NCBI RefSeq assembly: GCF_027579695.1
Contig: NC_083590.1
Location: forward strand, 14,499,656 to 14,563,655
DNA: 64,000 nt
Source of the DNA: Neoarius graeffei
Taxonomy: Eukaryota; Chordata; Actinopteri; Siluriformes; Ariidae
Direction of reading: 5' to 3'
Under the pieces are notes generated by a model. That model was not told the origin of the DNA. It saw nothing but the letters and a program-made list of their open reading frames with translations, and made no database searches. Positions within the stretch are counted from its first letter, which is position 1. Every line of letters begins with the position of its first letter. Both the position numbers and the translations under genes were made by a program. Below, in pieces: positions 23,539 to 34,881 of the stretch.

Positions 23539-23914
23539 TAAACACACACACACACACACAAAATTAAGGTGAGACACTACAGGGTTTAATAGTTTTAAAA
23601 CAATAGATTCATTTTCACCAGTTGTTTGTTGATATTCTTGTTTTTTTTTTGTATTGGAACTTTTAAAAAAATTCACATTTACGCATGAAAATGAGGCTTT
23701 GTCTATTTAAAAGTGCTCAAATTTGCATACTTAATCAAATAAAAATTCAATTAATTCATTAATTAAAGTATTTGTTTCACTGTGAAGACACTCTCAACAG
23801 ACAAACCTTTAGACAACTTGTCGGAAAACATTTTTTAAAAATTGTTTAACCAAAAAACCTACCATGCACTGTTATAAAAATTACGTAATGCCAATTTTAG
23901 TGTAAAACCTAATA

Positions 23915-24015
23915 TAAATCTTGTATATAGCTTGCAACATTTATTGTACAAGGTGGTCCACTTTAGATCGTTCCTTCTGTTCTAGACAGGGCCAGAGTGA
24001 GCTACGCTGTCATTG
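23915..24015. repeat. Dispersed repeat end just before cygb exon 3
   Basis: TATATAGCTTGCAACATTTA, CAAGGTGG, CCACTTTAGATCGTTCC and CCAGAGTGAGCTACGC recur at 32890-32985, where they end a longer tandem repeat. The copy ends only about 50 bp before the exon 3 acceptor. Confidence 0.85.
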
Positions 24016-24065
24016 ACGGTCTTGCTTTATTCTTCTTGTCTTTCCTCTCTGTGTTTCTGTCACAG

Positions 24066-24218
24066 ATCCTGGGTGGAGTCATTCTAGAAGTGCTGGGGGA
24101 GGCTTTCCCAGAAACCTTTGGACCGGAAGCAAAGAGGGCATGGTCTAAATTAATGGACATGGTTTTCTGGCACATCACCCGGGTCTACTCTGAGATCGGC
24201 TGGGCTTCCACAGAGTGA
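24066..24218 (+). CDS. cygb1: Cytoglobin, exon 3 and stop
   Basis: The acceptor is TCTGTCACAG. The exon encodes helices G-H (ILGGVILEVLGEAFPETFG, then AKRAWSKLMDMVFWHITRVY) and ends GWASTE and TGA. The total length is 176 residues in three exons with all phases consistent. Mammalian CYGB has a further exon for a C-terminal extension; here the protein stops just after helix H, like fish Cygb1. Confidence 0.95.
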   Translation: MLGGVILEVLGEAFPETFGPEAKRAWSKLMDMVFWHITRVYSEIGWASTE

Positions 24219-24332
24219 GAGAGAGAGAGAGAGACAGAGAGTATCACTGCTATACACTCTCCGTCTGGATAACTGGAATTGGGTCTGAGGAACTCTGTCT
24301 CTGCAGGAATTATATTCATCACGGAAGATGTA

Positions 24333-25329
24333 CAACCCCAATTCCAAAAAAGTTGGGATGCTGTGTAAACTGTAAATAAAAACAGACTTTGATAATTTGC
24401 AAATCATGGAAACCTTACGTATATTTCATTGAAAATAGTACAAAGACAACATATCGAATGTTGAAACTGAGAAATGTTATTGTTTTTTGAAAAATATGTG
24501 CTCATTTTGAATTTGATGTCAGCAACATGTTTCAAAAAAGTTGGGACAGGGACGTGTTTACCACTGTGTTGCATCACCTCTACTTTTAACAACACTTTGT
24601 AAAGGTTTGGGAGCTGAGGAGACCAATTGCTGTAGTTTTGAAAGAGAAATGTCCCATTCTTGCCTGATATACAATTTGAGTTGCTCAACAGTTCGGGGTC
24701 TGCTTTGTCGTATTTTGTGCTTCATAATGTGCCAAATGTTTTAAATGGGAGACAGGTCTGGACTGCAGCAGGCCAGTTTAGCATCTGCACTCTTTTACTA
24801 TGGAGCCATGCAGTTTTAATATGCATAGAAAGCAGTTTGGCATTGTCTTGCTGAAAGAAGGAAGGCCTTCCCTGAAAAAGATTTTGTCTGGATGGCAGCA
24901 TATTGCTCTGAAACGTGTTTATATCATTCAGCATTAATGATGCCTTCCCAGATGTACAAGCTACCCATGTCATGTGCACTAATGCCCCCTCATACCATCA
25001 CAGATTCTGGCTTTTGGACACGGTGTCCATGATTTCTAAAATGAAATTTCTACTTTTGATTCATCAGACCTCTGGACAGTTTTCCACTTTGCCTCAGTCC
25101 ATCATAAAAGAGCATTTATGAACTGTGAAAACAGTTCATAAATGAACTGTTTTCACAGACGATGGTTTTCTGAAGTGTTCCTGAGCTCATACAGTGATTT
25201 CCACTACAGACACGTGTCTGCTTTTAATGCAGTGTCTCCTGAGGGCCTGAAGATCACAGGCATCCAATGTCAGTTTTCAGCCTTGTCTCTTGCATACAGA
25301 GATTTTTTTTTTCCAGATAATTGGGGTTG
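24333..25329 (-). mobile_element. Tc1-like transposon copy 2, internally decayed, next to the cygb stop
   Basis: The left terminus CAACCCCAATTCCAAAAAAG is preceded by TA (24331-24332). The right end is a worn CCAGATAATTGGGGTTG, followed by TA. Transposase traces on the - strand include SFFQQDNAKLLS and WLHSKRVQMLNWPA. It is the same family as 5497-6873. A short inverted repeat, ATGAACTGT and ACAGTTCAT, lies at 25118-25155. Confidence 0.88.
24375..24380 (+). promoter_or_regulatory. Candidate cygb polyadenylation signal inside the Tc1 end
   Basis: AATAAA at 24375-24380 is the first canonical signal after the cygb stop (24216-24218). I saw no AATAAA or ATTAAA between them. It belongs to the transposon terminal region. 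Confidence 0.45.
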
Positions 25330-25577
25330 TAAAAGAGATGACTTCAATGTGACATTATTACATTCATTTTGCCAGAGTGCTGGGACTCTCCTATAGCTCA
25401 GTAGCGTAAAGGAAGAGAAACAACACATTCCTATATTTGCATTTATATTCAATATTTACCAAAGACCAGAGAAGATTATATGTCTTTATATAAATGACAC
25501 ACTGTGCATTAATAGTTTTTTGGTATTGGTATATGACATCACATTTACCAGACACTACAGGTGAACAGGGTCATCTT

Positions 25578-26058
25578 TTAAAGAGGACGCATTATGAAAA
25601 ACTCACTTTAGTGCCTCCCAACCCACAAACTCCGAAATAAGATACGGAGTCAGTTTCTTTTGGGCTCCTATTTCAGAAAACATGAGCTTCAACAAGGCTT
25701 CAGATTCGGCTCCTTTTTCTATGTCAAAAGTGGAGCTCATTAGAATAATCCTGCCCTCTCATCTGAATACTGTATCTGCACTCATGGCTTGGGAACTGCC
25801 TTTGTGAATGAATATTCATGAGAAAAGTGCTACCTGATTGGCAGGTGGAAGAGGGGGTGGAGTCAGCAGTGGCTCATTATCATTTAAAGGAACAGGCTAT
25901 TCCTCAAATCAGCCGTTTTGAACAGGGCTGAGGGTGAGAAGGAGCTGTGGGGTTTTATCCTTGTGGTATTTTGACCAAAACATATCTCAGACCTCAACAT
26001 TAAGACCTCAGGGAACTGTGTCAAAATGTGGAAAAGTGGTATAATACGTCACCTTTAA
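25578..26058. mobile_element. TTAA-flanked MITE (piggyBac- or Kolobok-like)
   Basis: The left end TTAAAGAGGACGCATTATG and the inverted right end TTAAAGGTGACGTATTATAC match well. TTAA is present at both ends. No coding capacity. Confidence 0.8.
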
Positions 26059-27362
26059 ATCATTAGTTATCACAATAAACAAATATTCCCAAGTGGATTG
26101 CTCATATTCTCACAAGTCATTTTTAATTTCTTTTGCAAAAATGTATGCATACTTGAAAAAATAAAAACATGAACCAAAACCTAGTCTTTGGATGATGTTA
26201 ATATTTAAAAATGTTCATTTCTATGTGAACACACGCTTTGGAAAAATACTTTTTCAGAATATTTTGTTGGAAAATCCTTTCTTAATCTTTGAATCAAGAA
26301 AATGCCATGTGATGTTATAAGATCTGGGCTTTTAATGTTTTCATATTAATAGAAATCCAGCAGTTATCAATGATTTGGGAAATTCCTCAAAGGGACAGGA
26401 ATGAATGTGTAAAATTTCCTGAATGCAGATCATTTATAAACTGAGGTTTTCACTTCTGAAAAATATCATTTTGAGGAAAACAGTTTTTAAAAAAAACCTG
26501 AATGCAGCTTAATAAGTTTTCACTCTGGTTAATGTGGTTTATAAAAGTTTATAAAGGAAACTAGTGTGTATATATAATATACATAATATTACAAAAACTG
26601 ACATATAGCTTTTCAGGGATATATAACATGACGTGAGTGTAAAATGACCAGAGCTTAAAGCCTTTTTCATAGTTTTAATGTTTCAGGTGTTAAAGTGCTA
26701 CTTTGATGAGATTTTCTCACCGTTTGAGAGGATCTTTTTGGTTCTCGGTTGTTGTGGTGAACACTTCCCTGAGCATCTTTAAGGTAAAAAACAAATGTTT
26801 TAAAATCAAGGATAGAAATCTATGATTTCAAGTAGTTTGGACAAAATCGATGACAATTTTGTCGGACGTGGCTTATAGCCGACTCGGTGCTATGCGCCTC
26901 GTCGACTATCAGCTCATGTATGACTCGATTTCATGGAATACCTGTTAATTATTATATGGATACGAGTGTTTTACTAGGAAATGCACCACTCGTATTTTTC
27001 ATGCAAGCTCCATCCGGGACATGGAGAAACAAAACCATGACATAAATCTCTATATGTCACTTGTAAGGAAATTGAGGAATTGTTTTGATACATTTGGGGA
27101 CTTTTTGTTTGTGAATATGTCGATATAATAAACAGAAAATCACACGTTGGCTTGGAGATATGAAGTTTATCTTCTCATGTTGAAAAACTTGCATTTTTCA
27201 TACAAAATACTTCACGGATCTGAGTGACATATTTAAATAATATTGGCTGGTGTTGAGTGGTGTATCAGATATATCCCATTCAGCTAGCATGATACTGAAC
27301 GAGTCAAAGATGAGTAGCTGAATGGAATATATCTGATATACCATTAAAAAAAGCCATTATTA
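26059..27362. other. Downstream of cygb: AT-rich, partly repeat-like, no gene
   Basis: At 27255-27350, ATATCAGATATATCCCATTC is followed by an inverted partner (GAATGGAATATATCTGATAT), forming a roughly 90-bp imperfect hairpin. 26860-26960 looks repeat-like (CTATGCGCCTCGTCGACTAT) but is not identified. Confidence 0.5.
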
Positions 27363-27728
27363 TCTCATCTCATTATCTTTAGCCACTTTATCCTGTTCTA
27401 CAGGGTCGCAGGCAAGCTGGAGCCTATCCCAGCTGACTACAGGCGAAAGGCGACACCCTGGACAAGTCGCCAGGTCATCACAGGGCTGACACATAGACAC
27501 AGACAACCATTCACACTCACATTCACAACTACGGTCAGTTTAGTCACCAGTTAATCTAACCTGCATGTCTTTGGACTGTGGGGGAAACCGGAGCACCCAG
27601 AGGAAACCCACGCGGACACGGGGAGAACATGCAAACTCCACACAGAAAGGCCCTCGTCGGCCACGGGGCTCAAACCCGGACCTTCTTGCTGTGAGGCGAC
27701 AGCGCTAACCACTACACCACCATGCCAC
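27363..27728 (-). mobile_element. DANA/Mermaid-type SINE, copy 4
   Basis: Reversed full-length copy with the core CCTGCATGTCTTTGGACTGT and the tRNA-like head at 27690-27728. Target duplications are not obvious. Confidence 0.9.
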
Positions 27729-27817
27729 CAACCCAACTTATATAAAAGCTATAGACAGGTTGACAGTTCAAGTTCACAGTTACTTTTGGTTGTAGTTAAT
27801 TGTTACATTGCAGTTGT

Positions 27818-28235
27818 TCAAAACAAAAGGGCTTTGCTGAGTGAAGTCCTCTTGTAAAAGTCTCCGTCAATTTTCCTCACCTCCAAGTAGAACTTTGACA
27901 AAATTTCCGCTATTGCTCTCTTTTCCAGTTTTTCGATGTCCGTTGTTATGTTTTTCTCTTGTAAATATGTGTGAAGAATATCCGTGGAAGTTTTGGTAGC
28001 CATTCGGGTGTTCAGCGCGTCTGTCTCTTTAAATCTTCCGCTTTTAATGAAGCAAACCTCGCCGCCATGTCTATGTACAAACTGTCTGGGTCACTCACTC
28101 ACTTGCACGGAAGTTTTACATCTCCGATGTGTCTCTTTTCCAGTTTTTCGATGTCCGTTGGTCTGTTTTTCTCTTAATATGTGTGAAGAATATCTAATGA
28201 AGTTTTGGTAGCCTTTCGGGTGTTCAGCGGGTCTT
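27818..28235 (-). pseudogene. Crypton-type (DUF3504/QRICH1-like) recombinase N-terminal fragment with local duplication
   Basis: On the - strand, 28003-27818 reads MATKTSTDILHTYLQEKN, then ILSKFYLEVRKIDGDFYKR. I recognise this as the N-terminal SAM-like region of Crypton-derived tyrosine recombinases. The part equivalent to 27924-28026 recurs at 28139-28233 (CAGTTTTTCGATGTCCGTTG, GGTAGCCTTTCGGGTGTTCA). No catalytic RHRY domain is present. The family call is from memory of the motif. Confidence 0.5.
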
Positions 28236-28239
28236 TAGT

Positions 28240-29630
28240 TTCAGTTTTCAGTTTATTTATTTAGTGCTTAAACCGAGCACTGGATTAACTCCATCGTCTC
28301 TCTCTTCCCTGGTCAACAAAGAAATGATTGTGCTCATGTGCAACAGAAAAGTTTTGTCATTGGGTCTATGCATGAGCTCCATTGTGTGACGCCGTATTGT
28401 CTTGACAATGTGCAATATTATAACAATACTGCATGCTCATTCTCTATTGGGGAGAGTGGTGTAATACATGGAGGATAAGCAATATGATAACAATATTGCA
28501 TGCCATCAGTAAACCCACTAGAAGGGAATAGAACACGTGTTTTTATTCCATGGAAAAAATGGCCCGCATGTACAATAATTCCTGATATTTCACTCTGATG
28601 ACGTCACTCCCAGTGTTTTCCTGCTGACTAGAGGTGTGTTGTCAAAATGGTGAACTGGTTCAAAATTAAAATTCTTTTTATTTGCTTGCGTTTTTTGTTT
28701 TTTTTGTGGATGATAAACTTTATATCTTCGTGCAACCATGTAATGTGCTCTCTATATAAAAATAAATAATGTATACATTTTGTATTCTTTGTTTTTCTAT
28801 TAAAACTATGAGCCGGATACAAAAGAGAGACATCTTTTTTCTGTTTTTCTGCTTTCTTACTTTTTTTCTCCTGACTCCATTACTCCCAACCCATTGCACA
28901 TATTATATAAACCACTTTTTTTGTTGATTTATTTGTTAATTTATTTATTTATTGTGTTGGGATTATTTCAGATCACCTGTCCACATGTGTTTCTGTTCAG
29001 CAAATACACTCACTTCTCTGTGATAAACTTCAGCAGCCTGTCATCTAACATGCTATCACACATCTCTCTCTCTCTCTCTTTCTCTCTCTTTATTTCTTTC
29101 TCTCTAAATGAGGAACTAATCATCATTCATCATCATAAACCCAATTCTTCACTTCACACTGAAGTTCAGTGACAGTACTGTAAGCTCCTGGTGTTAAGTT
29201 CCAGACAGTGGTCTAGCCTGGACACGTTTCTGATCCCAGACATTTCTGAGAAGTTGATTTCACCATCCTATCAGTTCTGAAACATGAATACAGATTTGTG
29301 CAATTTCCCCAACAAGCAGGAAGAAAGTGCAGGAAGTAAAAAAGCTTAAATGGTTTCAGTGAAGAAATATGATGCTATTTATTAATGTGTAGAAATTTAG
29401 CATGTATGCACATGTACACTAACAAACCACCACTTTTTGCTGAAGCATCTGAGCAGTGGATTGTGGGATACACTCTTGGTCCTACTCATATCCGGCTACA
29501 TAGAAAAAAGAAACTGGAAGTTTTTATTTAAATTGACACATTATTTCCCTCATCATCATCATCATCTTTCGGAATCACAGGCCAGGTTGTTTTGCACAAC
29601 AGATTGCCACAGAGCGTGGTCCCGCATGAC
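28240..29630. other. Intergenic, no gene recognised
   Basis: 28430-28500 contains a repeated phrase, CAATATTATAACAATACTGCATG and CAATATGATAACAATATTGCATG, shown here only as partial matches. A CT-rich stretch is at 29060-29105. Short open frames here have no recognisable domains. Confidence 0.5.
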
Positions 29631-29632
29631 TA

Positions 29633-31242
29633 GAGTGGTGCTTGAAAGTTTGTGAACCCTTTAGAATTTTCTCTATTTCTGCATAAATATGACCTAAAAC
29701 ATCATCAGATTTTCACACAAGTCCTAAAAGTAGATAAAGAGAGCCCAGTTAAACAAATGAGACAAAAATATTATACTCGGACATTTATTTATTGAGGAAA
29801 ATTATCCAATATTACATATCTGTGATTGGCAAAAGTATGTGAACCTCTAGGATTAGCAGTTAATTTGAAGGTGAAATTAGAGTCAGGTGTTTTCAATCAA
29901 TGGGATGACAATCAGGTATGAGTGGGCACCCTGTTTTATTTAAAGAACAGGGATCTATCAAAGTCTGATCTTCACAACACATGTTTGTGGAAGTGTATCA
30001 TGGCACAAAAAAAGGAGATTTCTGAGGACCTCAGAAAAAGCGTTGTTGATGCTCAGCAGGCTGGAAAAGGTTACAAAACCATCTCTAAAGAGTTTGGACT
30101 CCACCAATCCACAGTTAGACAGATTGTGTACAAATGGAGGAAATTCAAGACCATTGTAACCCAACCCAGGAATGGTCGACCAACAAAGATCACTCCAAGA
30201 GCAAGGCATGTAATAGTCGGCGAGGTCACAAAGGACCCAAGGGTAACTTCTAAGCAACTGAAGGCCTCTCTCACATTGGCTAATGTTAATGTTCATGAGT
30301 CCACCATCAGGAGAACACTGAACAACAATGGTGTGCATGGCAGGGTTGCAAGGAGAAAGCCAGTGCTCTCCCAAAAGAACATTGCTGCTCATCTGCAGTT
30401 TGCTAAAGATCACGTGGACAATCCAGAAGGCTATTGGAAAAATGTTTTGTGGATGGATGAGACCAAAATAGAACTTTTTGGTTTAAATGAGAAGCGTTAT
30501 GTTTGGAGAAAGAAAAACACTGCATTCCAGCATAAGAACCTTATCCCATCTGTGAAACATGGTGGTGGTAGTATCATGGTTTGGGCCTATTTTGCTGCAT
30601 CTGGGCCAGGATGGCTTGCCATTATTGATGGAACAATGAATTCTGAATTATACCAGCGAATTCTAAAGGAAAATGTCAGGACATCTGTCCATGAACTGAA
30701 TCTCAAAAGAAGGTGGGTCATGCAGCAAGACAACGACCCTAAGCACACAAGTCGTTCTACCAAAGAATGGTTAAAGAAGAATAAAGTTAATGTTTTGGAA
30801 TGGCCAAGTCAAAGTCCTGACCTTAATCCAATCGAAATGTTGTGGAAGGACCTGAAGCGAGCAGTTCATGTGAGGAAACCCACCAACATCCCAGAGTTGA
30901 AGCTGTTCTGTATGGAGGAATGGGCTAAAATTCCTCCAAGTCAGTGTGCAGGACTGATCAACAATTACCGGAAATGTTTAGTTGCAGTTATTGCTGCACA
31001 AGGGGGTCACACCAGATACTGAAAGCAAAGGTTCACATACTTTTGCCACTCACAGATATGTAATACTGGATCATTTTACTCAATAAATAAATGACCAAGT
31101 ATAATATTTTTGTCTCATTTGTTTACCTGGGTTCTCTTTACCTACTTTTAGGACTTGTGTGAAAATCTGATGATGTTTTAGGTCATATTTATGCAGAAAT
31201 ATAGAAAATTCTAAAGGGGTCACAAACTTTTAAGCACCACTG
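29633..31242 (+). mobile_element. Complete Tc1-like transposon with long inverted repeats
   Basis: 1610 bp, flanked by TA at 29631-29632 and 31243-31244. The inverted repeats are about 215 bp. Outer motif: AGTGGTGCTTGAAAGTTTG. Inner motif: CAAAAGTATGTGAACCTCT (29829) and AGGTTCACATACTTTTGCC (31029). This is the IR/DR arrangement of Sleeping Beauty-type elements. It holds an open transposase frame, so it is one of the best-preserved elements in the window. Confidence 0.93.
30000..31022 (+). CDS. Tc1-like transposase, apparently intact (340 aa)
   Basis: The best start is the ATG at 30000 (MAQKKEISEDLRKSVVDA), the family's usual start; the frame is open 26 codons further upstream. Residues about 1-55 form the first helix-turn-helix (YKTISKEFGLHQSTVRQIV). 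A GRPTKI AT-hook-like link follows, then a second HTH. The DDE catalytic residues lie in LWMDETKIE, MQQDNDPKHTS and SPDLNPIEMLW. The glycine-rich KHGGGSIMVW box is present. Length fits the family (about 340). Activity is not shown by sequence alone. Confidence 0.93.
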   Translation: MAQKKEISEDLRKSVVDAQQAGKGYKTISKEFGLHQSTVRQIVYKWRKFKTIVTQPRNGRPTKITPRARHVIVGEVTKDPRVTSKQLKASLTLANVNVHESTIRRTLNNNGVHGRVARRKPVLSQKNIAAHLQFAKDHVDNPEGYWKNVLWMDETKIELFGLNEKRYVWRKKNTAFQHKNLIPSVKHGGGSIMVWAYFAASGPGWLAIIDGTMNSELYQRILKENVRTSVHELNLKRRWVMQQDNDPKHTSRSTKEWLKKNKVNVLEWPSQSPDLNPIEMLWKDLKRAVHVRKPTNIPELKLFCMEEWAKIPPSQCAGLINNYRKCLVAVIAAQGGHTRY

Positions 31243-31244
31243 TA

Positions 31245-32400
31245 ATGTAAAGTAATGTGAGATGGTAGCAGAGGCGCTAATAAGGAAACCGACATGTGAA
31301 ATGTGTCTCAGCAGATCGACTCCATTTACTGTAAGGGAAACACTATGTACGTTTCCCAATTAGCTGGATCCTTTCCTGATACACTGTTCATTTCGCTTCA
31401 TTTCATTTTATGGCGAAAGTTCAGTGACATGTCAATGATAATTAAAGCTGTCACTTCATTAATCTCTTTTCTACACACAATCCCAGTAATCTCATTAATG
31501 CTTACAAATAAACATAGAATCTATGAGCTCTGTGTATTTCCATGTAATGAAAAATGAGAGTGGAATGACTTTCCTTAGAGAATGAATCACATCTGCACTA
31601 GTGTGTGTACGTGTGTGTACGTGTGTGTGTGTGTGGGTGCATTAATAACAAAAAAAACCACCAAGTGTTACCAGTTTGCCATAACCACAAATATGACAGG
31701 AGGACAGACAAGTACACACATGGTGCAGATTATAAAGCAATACATCAGCGTCAAAATCCACAACAGTGAAGTGAATCGTTTACTGAAACTTTTATGACAG
31801 CTTTTCCGGCCTGTGATCGGTCCTCTAATCAGTTTCTACCAAACAAGATTTTTACATTTCCACAAGATAGATGGACAATTCCATGCTGTCTTTCCTGTGT
31901 CCTGTTTCAGATTAGCAGAAAGTTTTCCATTTCAGCTGTAACAGATTTACACACACTTACTCTCTATATTAACAACCGCTCGATTTGGTTCCCAGAACAA
32001 TATTATAATTAATTTTACATATGTCAAAATGTCCAATCCCCAACCCAAGACGAAAAGTTAGGAATACAAAATTCTGCCATAAAACTGCAAATCTGGCAAC
32101 GCTGTGTACATTCTCTATATAGACTAAGACTTATCTTTTCTTCTCATCCCAGTGGAAGCAATTAGTCCATTTTTACTGCTGAACTCCTCCATTGTCAAAA
32201 TAATGAAAAAACTAGCAATAGCATGTCCACGTCATTTAAATGTGGATTGTTAATTGACTGATTCCCAGTAACACTTCAAAATATTAGCACACAAACCATC
32301 ATAGTTAGAGAGAAATTTCTAATATTAATCTGTAAAATAAAAAAAATAAACCAAAAAAAAAGCTCTCTGATTTGGGAACCCATGATTAGCTCATCCAGCC
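31245..32400. other. Intergenic, no gene recognised
   Basis: A (GTAC/GT)n microsatellite lies at 31600-31635. Otherwise AT-rich with no features. Confidence 0.5.
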
Positions 32401-32439
32401 AGCAGGTGATGAGTTTATGCCATCATGTGTCGTCCGTCG

Positions 32440-32995
32440 TCCATCCTGCATCGTCCACAAATCACAAAAATCGCTTCTTCTCTCTCAGTTCTTCACCAAT
32501 TTTTTATTCTTTTTGGCAGGAAGGTAGGTCTGCCTAGGCTGCATATGGCTTCTATGCAAATTTGCATAATCACAATTAATAATGATGATATGGAGTAATT
32601 AATCAATCAATCCCTAACGAGCAGTTTCCACACAAATCGCTTCTTCTCCCTCAATTCTTCACCAATTTTGATTCTTTCTGGCATGAAGGTAGGGGTACCT
32701 AGGGTGCATATAACTTCTACCCAGATTTGCTGAATTACAATTATTAATGAAGTTATGGACTAATTAAGCCTTAATGAGCAGTTCAACAAAAATCATGGTC
32801 AATTCCTCACTGTTTTGGATTCTTTCTGGCAAATAGGTCAGTATTCCTAGGGTGGATATCGCTTCTATACAGTATATATAGCTTGCATATAGTGTATATA
32901 GCTTGCAACATTTATTGCACAAGGTGGCCCACTTTAGATCGTTCCTTCTGGACTAGACGGGACCAGAGTGAGCTACGCCATCGGCCTTGTTTTTT
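32440..32995. repeat. Tandem repeat of about three roughly 160-bp units with a defined end
   Basis: TCGCTTCTTCTCTCTCAGTT, then TTCTTTTTGGCAGGAAGGTA, recur with drift three times (about 32470, 32637 and 32790). The last unit runs into GCTTGCAACATTTATTGCAC and ends near GAGCTACGCCATCGG. That end is shared with 23915-24015, so the array belongs to a dispersed element. Confidence 0.75.
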
Positions 32996-33269
32996 AGTGT
33001 GTTTATTGTCCTTTGAATACTCAGGTCTAATATGAATGTGTTAATTTGTGTGAGAAAGAGATATCAATAACAGTTCTTTTGTAATTACCCAGCATGCGCC
33101 TGGCTGACTCATTTCTCCCTAATTCTAATCATCTGTAATCCTCTGAGCTAATCTCAATCACACACTAGAGCTAGACTGAGGAGAGATGGTGAGGTCGAAA
33201 GACGTTTAATGGAAGAAGGGAAGAGAGAAGAACAGACTCGACACTGCATACTGGTGTGTATCTTTCTGT

Positions 33270-33340
33270 CTGTGTGTGTGTCTCTCTCTCTCTCTGGAAT
33301 CACTAATTGTGTGTGTGCGTGTGTGTGTGTGTGCACGTGC
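33270..33340. repeat. CT and GT microsatellites upstream of prcd
   Basis: (CT)n at about 33280-33295 and (GT)n at 33308-33332, ending about 40 bp before the prcd start codon. Confidence 0.9.
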
Positions 33341-33372
33341 ACTGATTGGAGCTCCATGGACCGGATTCAACC

Positions 33373-33446
33373 ATGTGCACCACAACAATGGTCCTGATCT
33401 CACTGGCAGTGCTGCTCTACCGATGCTTCTGCAACAGAGCCCAACT
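33373..33446 (+). CDS. prcd: PRCD (photoreceptor disc component), exon 1
   Basis: PRCD is a tiny membrane protein of photoreceptor outer-segment discs that binds rhodopsin; its loss causes rod-cone degeneration. The exon encodes MCTTTMVLISLAVLLYRCFC then NRAQ, matching the human start MCTT. Cys2, the residue palmitoylated in mammals and mutated in the canine disease, is present, followed by one hydrophobic helix (residues 6-16). The exon ends in phase 2 (CT) at the donor GTGAGT. An out-of-frame ATG at 33355 opens a short upstream frame. The human RRRF segment after the helix is replaced by RCFC. Confidence 0.85.
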
Positions 33447-33510
33447 GTGAGTTCACTTCTTCCTCCACATTCTCTTATACTACTACTATGAATAATAATA
33501 ATAGCTGCAG

Positions 33511-33881
33511 GTGGCACGGTGGTGTAGTGGTTAGCGCTGTTGCCTCACAGCAAGAAGGTCTGGGTTCGGGCCCCGGGGCCGGCGAGGGCCTTTCTGTGCG
33601 GAGTTTGCATGTTCTCCCCGTGTCCGCGTGGGTTTCCTCTGGGTGCTCCGGTTTCCCCCACAGTCCAAAGACATGCAGGTTAGGTTAACTGGTGACTCTA
33701 AATTGACCGTAGGTGTGAATGTGAGTGCGAATGGTTGTATGTGTCTATGTGTCAGCCCTGTGATGACCTGGTGACTTGTCCAGGGTGTACCCCGCCTTTC
33801 GCCTGTAGTCAGCTGGGATAGGCTCCAGCTTGCCTGCGACCCTGTAGAACAGGATAAAGCGGCTACAGATAATGAGATGAG
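33511..33881 (+). mobile_element. DANA/Mermaid-type SINE, copy 5, 64 bp inside prcd intron 1
   Basis: Full-length + strand copy. Near-identical flanking repeats are AATAGCTGCA and AATTGCTGCA. It begins only about 64 bp after the prcd exon 1 donor. Confidence 0.92.
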
Positions 33882-34192
33882 ATAATTGCTGCAAGCAGTG
33901 ATTAGGGGGCCAAGCATTTTCTGGCTCTACCTCTTTGTGAGGGAGGAAAACCAGAAGCTTTCAGGACCATCAGCACTTGTTTCCAAGTGGATTTGCTGAC
34001 ATATTGCCTCACTTTCCATTTTTCATATACCTCCCAACTTGCAAAATGGAAAAAAATCCATCCAATAAAGCAGAAATTAATATCATAATACCATATCCAT
34101 TGAACTCACCATGATGCAAAGAATTGGAGGAAAGTGGAACTGCATTTCTGTGACATAATTTTGCTGAGTTATTGTAAATGTATGTCTGAATT

Positions 34193-34280
34193 TGCCCTGT
34201 CGGTGGCACTAGAGTGCTTAAGTGGTGTACACCAAAACTGCTGTGCAGGTCGCTGAGACTATCTGTTATCACTGTGCCAA
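34193..34280. repeat. 88-bp segment duplicated at 35518-35604
   Basis: AGAGTGCTTAAGTGGTGTAC, then ACCAAAACTGCTGTG and GCTGAGAC recur with changes at 35518. The remainder of 33900-34880 has no recognisable gene. Confidence 0.75.
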
Positions 34281-34881
34281 ATTTTGTTAAAAAGCATACA
34301 GAGTGTTCTATGGATTGCCATGAGCTCTAATTTCATTATTTAATTAAGATTCTATTTCATCCTATTCTATTCTCTATTTCTATGCATAATGCATTATACT
34401 GTCATTCCTAGTCCTGGGTATGACTTTAAACTGTAACCAGTGGTGAATCTCAGGTCCGGGAGGACTTGAGTTTTGGGGAAATTGGAGTTACCCCTTAATC
34501 ACCATTGCTCCCAGGTCTGCTCTGACCCGGAGTGGTAGCACCTGCCTGGGTTCCAGCTATGGGTTAAATAGTACATCACCAATAAGGTGCTGGCAGCAGG
34601 GCGCTTTTCGGTGCAATGTGGCAGATGAACCCAACAGGATCAATGACACACCACCAGATAGCATGCAGAAAAGTCACTCATATGGCCAACGGATGGCATC
34701 ACTCTGCCAGTCAGTTGTCACTGTGGGGCATACCCATCAGGTCTGTGGCACTTTTGTGCACCACTTAGCATCAGATCTGGTGGTCCAGAGAGACAACATG
34801 ATGGGGGCACATTGTTTGTTTTACCTTATTGTGCAAGAAGCTTTATTAGGAGAGGAGAATAGGAAAGCCCTGTGGTGATGG

